Shown piece by piece: positions 58,636 through 64,000 of a stretch of DNA of 64,000 nt. Source of the DNA: Podarcis raffonei (Eukaryota > Chordata > Lepidosauria > Squamata > Lacertidae). The DNA is taken from contig NC_070614.1 in the NCBI RefSeq assembly GCF_027172205.1, positions 30,814,501 to 30,878,500 of the forward strand, given 5' to 3'. The notes below the pieces were generated by a model. The model saw nothing but the letters and a program-made list of their open reading frames with translations, did no database searches and was not told the DNA's origin. The translations under genes were made by a program, and so were the position numbers. The stretch's first letter is position 1. Each line of letters begins with the position of its first letter.

Positions 58636-61600
58636 ATTCGCTGATAGACCATCAGGTCCTGGTGTCTTGCCAAGTTGCATTGAATTTATTGCGTATTCCA
58701 CTTCCTGACTTGTAATTAAGCCTTTTAGTAGATTCTTTTTATCCTTTGGAATCTGTTGCAGTCCATTGTTCTTTATAAATTGCTCGATTTTCCCTAAATC
58801 TTCTTTTTCTTTTTTATACAGTTGTTTATAATATTTATAAAAACATTTTCTGATGTCTGCAGGGTTCTCTACCGATTTTCCTTCTGTAACAATGTTTGTA
58901 ATAGTACTTTGTTTTTGTCTCTTCTTTAGTTGCCAGGCTAGTAATTTCCCACATTTATTTGCAGATTCAAAATTTCTTTGTCTCATCCTTCTTATCTTCC
59001 ATTCAGTTTCTTGCTTAACTATGAATATTGAACCTGTAAGACTTCAGTTTCTTTTTGGATCTGCAAATTCTTTGGGTTTCCTCTAAGCTTCTTCTCTTTA
59101 TCTTTCAGTTGTTCCATAATTTTGTCTTTAGTCTCATTCTGTGACTTTCTCCTAATTGTGTTTTGTTGTATCAGAAACCCTCTCATTACCGCTTTGCTGG
59201 CCTCCCAAATCACCCTTATTTCCGTTCCTTGATTAAAAATGTGTGCATTCTAGACAAGGTGCACCTGCATCAACACTTTTATATTGTGACCAAAAGTTCA
59301 GTTAAAATTAAGGTAACAATTTAAGGTTGACCCCCCACAAGTTCTCGAGGATTCCAAGCTCTATATTCTCTTTTTTCATTCATGGATTAGGCAAGGCCTA
59401 TTTCTGTATGCAGTAAGAAGTGCATTCCTGGTTCAAGCAAGAAAATGAAGGAAGGGAAGCCGTTTTGTTGCTACGACTGCATCCCCTGTCCAGAAGGGAA
59501 AATTTCAGACCAGAAGGGTAAGCAGTAATGCATATAGAAAGAGGAAGATTGCATGAAATTCAGAGAAACAAGGCTAAAAATGCATAAGGATGTGTGTATA
59601 CACTAGGACTGCATTCAGATAACACTTTATTCCATTTTCCAAACATTGTTAGCTAATAATTTCAATTTTTTTATGTGGCCTTTTAAAAGATGTAACAGTA
59701 GATGCTAGAATTTAGAGGGAGGTTTCTTTACCACTTCCATGTCATTAGCATTCAGTACTAAATGCATTTGCAATTTTGTTAACCTCTAAAATTGTACAGC
59801 CATACCTCTGCTTACGTATCCTTCCGCTTACATAAACTTCGGGATATGTAAGCGGCAAACCTGGAAGTATATTTCTGGGTTTTTGCTGAGTGTGTACGCA
59901 TAGAAGCAGTCCCTCCATTTGCAGAAACCTCTGTATCTGACCGGAGCTCCAGAATGTCCGCAACCAGAGGTACCACTGTATTTGTGTTGTAACTTAATGT
60001 GATGAAATTGCAGGGATTATTTAAGGGATGCAGGTATAAGGGACACTGGTGGTGCTGTGATATAAATCACTGAGCCTAGGGCTTGCTGATCGGAAGGTTG
60101 GCGGTTCGAATCCACACGACAGGATGAGCTCCCATTGCTTGGTCTCAGCTCCTGCCAACCTATCAGTTCGAAAGCACATCATAGTACAAGTAGATAAATA
60201 GGTACCGCTCTGGCGGGAAGGTAAATGCACTGGCAGAGGAAGAGGAGTGCGGGGGGAGCGCACCGCCCCTGGCAGCACGATCCTGATGGGGTGCCATCAC
60301 TGCTGCCCTCCCGCCCATGCTGGGTACCACGCCCCCAGGATGCGTGCCAACCCCACCCCTGCCTACTCTCTGCCCCCCCCCCCGGTGCTGAAGCATGAAG
60401 CTCCACCACTGGGTAAATGGCGTTTCCGTGCACTGCTCTGGTTTCACCAGAAGCAGCTTAGTCATGCTGGCCACATGACCCGGAAAAACTGCCTGTGGAC
60501 AAATGACGGCTCCCTCGGCCACTAAAGCGAGATGTGCACCGCAACCCCAGAGTCGTTCGCGAATGGACTTAACTGTCAGGGGTCCTTTGCCTTTATAACA
60601 AGATATACTTCCTTCCAGCCATATGTTGTATTTCAATTGCTTTTGTCAGCTAATTTGAATTGCATGTGTATAAGAGCCTTGGTAGAAGCACTGAAATACA
60701 GATTACTAGTGCAATAAGCAAACATGCATAGCAGGGCTCTGTGGTATCATTTCTGTTTGCTTGGTTTTCAAGTTAAACAAAATGGCTGCTTAAGGCCTTA
60801 AAGTTGGGAAGAATTTGAAACTTTCCACTTTAGAAAGATTCAGCCTTAATTACTGTAGTCACACTACATTTTACAGGATGAATAACTTATTCTTCTCCAA
60901 TTTAAATTGTAAAATTGGCTGCTCTTGAGATTAACGGCATGTTTGTGAGATTAAGCCAAATATTTTCCTTTTCAGATATGATTGACTGTGCTACATGTTC
61001 AGACCAAACTTACCCAAATAAAAACCATAATTTCTGTATTCCCAAGGAAATAAGCTTTTTGTCTTTTGAAGAACCTGTGGGGCTCAGTTTAGCCTTTTCT
61101 GCTCTTTCCGGTTCTTTGGTCACCATTCTAGTCCTCTTCACATTTATGAAGAACCACAACACTCCCATTGTCAAAGCCAACAACCGGCAGCTCACCTACA
61201 CACTCCTCCTCTCCCTCCTGCTCTGCTTCCTTTCTGCACTGCTATTCATTGGACAGCCTCAGATGGTGACCTGTCTCCTCCGACAAACTGCTTTTGGCAT
61301 CGTCTTCTCAGTGGCTGTTTCTTGTGTGCTGGCAAAAACCCTCACTGTGGTTCTGGCTTTCATGGCCACCAAGCCAGGATCCAGAATGAGGAAATGGGTG
61401 GGAAAGAGGCTGGCCAATTCCATTGTACTTTCTTGCTCCCTTATACAAGGAGGCATTTGCATTGTGTGGCTGGTAATCTCTCCCCCGTTGCCAGAGGCTG
61501 ATGTACACTCAATGGCTGAAGAAATAATACTTGGATGTAACGAGGGGACTGTGATTATGTTTTATTGTGTCCTTGGCTATATTGGCTTCCTGGCCATTGC

Positions 61601-61877
61601 CAGCTTCACTTTGGCCTTCCTTGCCAGGAAGTTACCCGACACATTCAATGAAGCCAAGTTTATCACTTTTAGCATGTTAGTGTTTTGCAGTGTGTGGTTA
61701 TCCTTTGTTCCAACCTACTTGAGCACTAAGGGGAAATACATGGTAGCTGTGGAGATCTTTTCTATCTTAGCCTCCAGTGCTGGATTGTTGGTCTGCATCT
61801 TTTCACCCAAATGCTACATTATTTTGTTGAAGCCTGAATTGAACAAAAGGGAACAGCTAATACGAAGAACTAACTGA
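49398..61877 (+). CDS. V2R gene E, complete
   Basis: Six-exon type-2 vomeronasal receptor of 875 residues. Exons: 49398-49615, 50923-51214, 52276-53136, 53301-53528, 59391-59517 and 60976-61877. It is the tandem duplicate of gene D, with open frames, GT/AG borders and intact cysteine pattern. Intron 4 is enlarged to 5.9 kb (1.4 kb in D) by a 5'-truncated L1 that itself holds another LINE-type insertion. Intron 5 holds a Sauria SINE with a hAT MITE inside it, a TA-flanked MITE and other sequence. Intron 1 has a long TAA/TTA inverted tract. A candidate AATAAA lies at 62018. E is the last V2R before the olfactory receptor on the opposite strand. All signals look usable; ligand unknown. Confidence 0.87.
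50761..50844. repeat. TAA tract joined to its inverted TTA tract
   Basis: About 40 bases of TAA repeat are followed directly by about 44 bases of TTA repeat, a near-perfect hairpin, 80 bases before gene E exon 2. Confidence 0.9.
50923..51214 (+). CDS. Gene E exon 2 (flytrap lobe 1)
   Basis: 292 nt after [29 protein letters not shown] sequon, [12 protein letters not shown], ending YKIPQ before GTATAA. Confidence 0.88.
51810..52085. repeat. Old interspersed repeat, gene E copy
   Basis: The counterpart of 41190-41480 in intron 2 of gene E, with CAGGCAGGGAGTTTCAAAGT near its end. Confidence 0.4.
52276..53136 (+). CDS. Gene E exon 3 (flytrap core)
   Basis: 861 nt after CTTTAG, phase 0 to 0, [15 protein letters not shown] through [12 protein letters not shown] to LWQ. 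Nearly identical to D except for a cluster of replacements at about 52531-52563 ([11 protein letters not shown]). Confidence 0.92.
53301..53528 (+). CDS. Gene E exon 4
   Basis: 228 nt, TCTAG to [23 protein letters not shown] to WHKWFNQ. Intact. Confidence 0.88.
53745..54490 (+). mobile_element. LTR-retroelement-like fossil, gene E intron 4
   Basis: A long GC-richer block in intron 4 with GTCTGTAATCAGTAATGTTT and CCTATTTCAACCCAATAACC near its end, resembling the repeat ends at 31050 and 31807. No coding sequence. Looks old and broken; limits approximate. Confidence 0.4.
55241..59235 (-). mobile_element. L1-clade LINE, 5'-truncated, in gene E intron 4
   Basis: Minus-strand ORF2 parts from 59213 down: the linker before the reverse transcriptase, [20 protein letters not shown], then [31 protein letters not shown] (active site) and the CWKC zinc knuckle, then the 3' UTR. 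It is flanked by a 17-base duplication AAAATGTGTGCATTCTA (55224-55240 and 59236-59252). ORF1 and the endonuclease are missing. Long frames remain (383 codons at 56520-57671), so it is young. Confidence 0.92.
57862..58636 (+). mobile_element. Second LINE-type 3' end nested in the L1
   Basis: A 171-codon frame (57886-58401) gives [20 protein letters not shown] and [20 protein letters not shown], a zinc-knuckle C-terminus of a non-LTR element other than L1, followed by a 3' UTR and about nine TAAA units. An 11-base duplication TTCGCTGATAG flanks it (57851-57861 and 58637-58647). The clade is not certain; the remnant at 6105 may belong to the same group. Confidence 0.75.
59391..59517 (+). CDS. 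Gene E exon 5 (NCD3G linker)
   Basis: 127 nt, ATTAG to [23 protein letters not shown] and [18 protein letters not shown]. Lys replaces the usual Glu before the second Cys. Confidence 0.88.
59795..59980. mobile_element. TA-target MITE in gene E intron 5
   Basis: TACAGCCATACCTCTGCTTA to ACCAGAGGTACCACTGTA with TA ends. Terminal bases are shared with the CAGTGGTACC family but the interior differs. Confidence 0.7.
60039..60594 (+). mobile_element. Sauria-type tRNA-derived SINE, interrupted
   Basis: A tRNA-like head with a B-box (GGCGGTTCGAATCC) and an A-box-like GGTGGTGCTGTG, then GCTCCTGCCAACCTATCAG, GGTACCGCTCTGGCGGGAAG, and after the insertion CATGCTGGCCACATGACCCG and GTCAGGGGTCCTTTGCCTTT. 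This is the common squamate SINE. Its head looks like a tRNA gene but does not fold into one. A hAT MITE splits it at 60228. Confidence 0.88.
60228..60411. mobile_element. hAT MITE nested in the SINE
   Basis: 184 bases flanked by an exact GGTAAATG duplication (60220-60227 and 60412-60419). It ends CTCCACCACTG, the inverse of the squamate hAT end CAGTGGTGGAG, and starts CACTGGCAGAG. GC-rich interior with a C run. Confidence 0.82.
60976..61877 (+). CDS. Gene E exon 6 (seven-helix domain)
   Basis: From TTTTCAG to TGA, beginning D-M-I-D-C-A-T-C. Seven helices, [11 protein letters not shown] and [13 protein letters not shown]. Full length. Confidence 0.93.
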
Positions 61878-62017
61878 AGAATTAAATATTTGTTTCTATA
61901 GTTTATTGAACCAGGGTTATGCTAATTATAAACTGCCTCTTCATTTTATATTAATTTAGTGTTGATTTTTCTTCTACATTGGATGCTACTAAAACATCAG
62001 CTCTCTCTAATCAACAT

Positions 62018-62023
62018 AATAAA
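62018..62023 (+). promoter_or_regulatory. Candidate polyadenylation signal, gene E
   Basis: AATAAA 140 bases after the stop, at nearly the same aligned position as in gene D. Confidence 0.4.
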
Positions 62024-62520
62024 ATTGTTGAGCTCCCCCCTTACAAAAACGCCAATAAAACAAGTTTGTATCATTGACTTGACAAAGTGTCTCCTTTCAG
62101 AAACTCCTCCCCAGATATCAATTCCACCTTTGAAATCCCAATAACGTCTGGGAAAATCTGGTCTTAAGGCAGCCCTAATTTATATATATATTTGATTTCA
62201 TATTTGTTTCTCAATCTGGGAAAGTTTGTGAAGGATAGATTTATGAAATTTATTAACATTTGTTTTAAACCACTTTCAAAGAGCGCATTTTCATATCAAT
62301 GTAAGACCAAACAAACAAAAAATATTGATGGAAACATACTTTTAATAACATCAAAATGCATCAAAACATTTTATGTCTGAGTGTAACCTTGAGAAATTAG
62401 TGGGGGGGGGCAATTTGGCTAAACGGACTGTATGTTATGGCAAACTGCATATATTATGTCAGTGTTAGACATTCTAGTTCAACTGAAAATGAGGAACAGT
62501 AGAATGTAGAACAGAGAAGA

Positions 62521-62804
62521 GGAGGAGGAGGAGGAGGAGGAGGAGGAGGAGGAGGAGGAGGAGGAGGAGTTTGGACTTGATATCCCACCTTTCACTTCCC
62601 TTAAGGAGTCCCAAAGTGGCTAACAATCTCCTTTCCCTTCCTCACCCACAACAAACACTGTGAAGTGAGTGAGGCTGAGAGACTTCAGAGAAGTGTGACT
62701 AGCCCAAGGTCACCCAACAGCTGCATGTGGAGGAGCGGGGAAGCGAACCCGGTTCCCCAGATTACAAATCTACCACTCTTAACCACTACACCATGCTGGC
62801 TCTG
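62521..62804 (-). mobile_element. tRNA-derived CORE/MIR-like SINE with TCC tail
   Basis: The minus strand reads AGAGCCAGCATGGTGTAGTG, GGGAACCGGGTTCGCTTCCC (B-box) and GGGTGACCTTGGGCTAGTCA, the last resembling the MIR core. The tail is about 16 GGA units on the plus strand (62521-62569). Between gene E and the olfactory receptor. Confidence 0.75.
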
Positions 62805-63112
62805 AATAGAAGGAGCAGTTAAAGAAAAAAAATGATGATACCTTTAATTCCAATTCTGATCAAAGTCTTTTGCATCTATTCTGCCTCCATATAGCCCTGG
62901 CATTTGGGGTGTGGGTGTGGGAAGGAGATTTGGCAGCCACATGGCTTGGAATCCCTGACATAAATTATGACGTCCATTTATAGACCCAAGCAATTGCCTA
63001 TGCAGAAACGCAATAGAAATTAATACTAAATCTTTCTAAAATTAAAAGATTGGGATGAATTGGTAAATTGTCCCTTCAAAGAAAACAATACCTCACTTAT
63101 TAGAAGTAAGGA

Positions 63113-64000
63113 TCACTGGTCTATTGCCACTTCTATTGGGGTTCCCTTATATGCTGCCTCTGGTTCCACAGTGGTGGCCATGCACGGACAATAAGGTTCT
63201 TTATAGATGAGTTTCCACAGGGCTTCTTTGACATCTTTGTTTCTCAGACTATAGATCATGGGGTTGAACATGGGTGTGATGACAGTGTACAACAAAGAGA
63301 AGAGTTTATTGAGAATGGGTGACTGTTTTGCTGATGGGGCTGCATAAACAGTACCTAAAGTGACATAGAACAGTGTCACCACAATGAGGTGAGAGGAACA
63401 TGTGGAGAAAGCTTTCTGCTTCCCTTTGGCAGATGGAATTCTCAAAACAGTCGAAATAATTTTGGCATATGAAGCCAAAGTGAGAAGAAAGGGGACCATT
63501 GTCACCATGGATGCTAAAATGAATGTGGTCATCTCTGCTATATGAGGGTCAGCACAGGAGAGCTTTATAATAGGGCTTAAATCACAGAAGAAATGGTCAA
63601 TTTCATTGGAGGCACAGAACGGCAATCGGAAAGTTAGCACGATAGTCACTATGGGAGTCAGGAATCCACTTATCCAGGAACCAGCTGCCATCTGAAAGCA
63701 GACTTTGATGTTCATGATGGTTGTGTAGCGAAGTGGATTGCAGATGGCTAAGTACCGATCATAAGACATCACTGCTAAGAGATAGCATTCAACGACTGCC
63801 ATGGAGCCAAAGAAATAAAACTGGGTAATGCAACCAGAGAAGGAGATGGCTTCACGTACTTTAAGAAGAGTCTTCAGCATCTTTGGGACAACTGAGGTTG
63901 TATACCATATCTCCAGGAAAGAGAAATTTAACAGGAAGAAATACATGGGTGTGTGAAGGCCTCGGCTGAGTGATACAGTAATCAATATGAGGATGTTGCC
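63113..64000 (-). CDS. Olfactory receptor, class II, N-terminus off window
   Basis: Single-exon class A olfactory receptor read from the right edge (GNILILITVSLSRGLHTPMY) to TGA at 63113. Family marks in order: PMYFFL in helix 2, MSYDRYLAICNPLRY at the end of helix 3, CDLSPIIKLSC in loop 2, KAFSTCSSHL in helix 6 and PMFNPMIYSLRN in helix 7. The visible 296 codons hold no stop, and about 25 N-terminal residues would lie beyond the window. A first ATG inside the window (63985) is codon 7 of the visible part and is unlikely to be the start. The pattern suggests a family 6/10/11-like receptor; the subfamily is not certain. Opposite strand to the V2Rs. Confidence 0.92.
   Translation of the reverse strand, partial: GNILILITVSLSRGLHTPMYFFLLNFSFLEIWYTTSVVPKMLKTLLKVREAISFSGCITQFYFFGSMAVVECYLLAVMSYDRYLAICNPLRYTTIMNIKVCFQMAAGSWISGFLTPIVTIVLTFRLPFCASNEIDHFFCDLSPIIKLSCADPHIAEMTTFILASMVTMVPFLLTLASYAKIISTVLRIPSAKGKQKAFSTCSSHLIVVTLFYVTLGTVYAAPSAKQSPILNKLFSLLYTVITPMFNPMIYSLRNKDVKEALWKLIYKEPYCPCMATTVEPEAAYKGTPIEVAIDQ

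Noticed and set aside
60098-60125. A tRNA gene (B-box GGTTCGAATCC)
   Set aside because: It is the tRNA-derived head of a Sauria-type SINE; no cloverleaf or intact A-box/anticodon arm.
60163-60636. 157-codon minus-strand frame
   Set aside because: It crosses the SINE and the nested hAT MITE, so it is a by-product of GC-rich repeat sequence.

Overview
This looks like a squamate reptile genome, probably a lizard. The window carries a tandem array of type-2 vomeronasal receptor (V2R) genes, a Sauria-type tRNA-derived SINE, a BovB LINE 3' end, CR1 pieces, young L1-clade LINEs and abundant hAT and TA-target MITEs. No bacterial, viral or other host gene class is visible apart from one olfactory receptor at the right edge. 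The species cannot be fixed from the sequence alone.

Layout, left to right. All V2Rs lie on the + strand. Gene A (1086-5478) shows only its last three exons, because its 5' half lies beyond the left edge. Gene B (7846-20530), gene C (23039-30303), gene D (37712-45699) and gene E (49398-61877) each keep all six V2R exons with GT/AG borders and matching phases (2,0,0,0,1), and predict receptors of about 874, 872, 875 and 875 residues. Between C and D lies a broken locus, psi (exon 1 at 33197-33414 plus an exon 2 fragment at 34161-34241). Upstream of both D and E sits a decayed V2R exon 6 relic with no open frame (36391-36560 and 48554-48700). A partial class II olfactory receptor runs on the minus strand at 63113-64000.

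The receptors are class C GPCRs: signal peptide and first part of the ligand-binding Venus flytrap (exon 1), flytrap (exons 2-4), cysteine-rich NCD3G linker (exon 5), seven-helix domain (exon 6). They are expected on basal vomeronasal sensory neurons, detecting peptide or protein chemosignals. D and E are a recent tandem duplicate that includes about 1.9 kb of upstream sequence. B and C are older paralogs whose 3' halves have been homogenised in patches.

The most informative points are these: the rebuilt exon 4 of gene B (an L1 in the splice-acceptor tract of a truncated exon 4, followed by a second, complete exon 4 copied from gene C); B/C conversion tracts with sharp edges; a short upstream block and an AG/gATG start context shared by all five visible exon 1 copies; hidden exon 6 relics; and several nested insertions dated by paralogous empty sites. 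I found no CRISPR array, operon or unknown enzyme system. Any novelty here lies in how this receptor array is rearranged.
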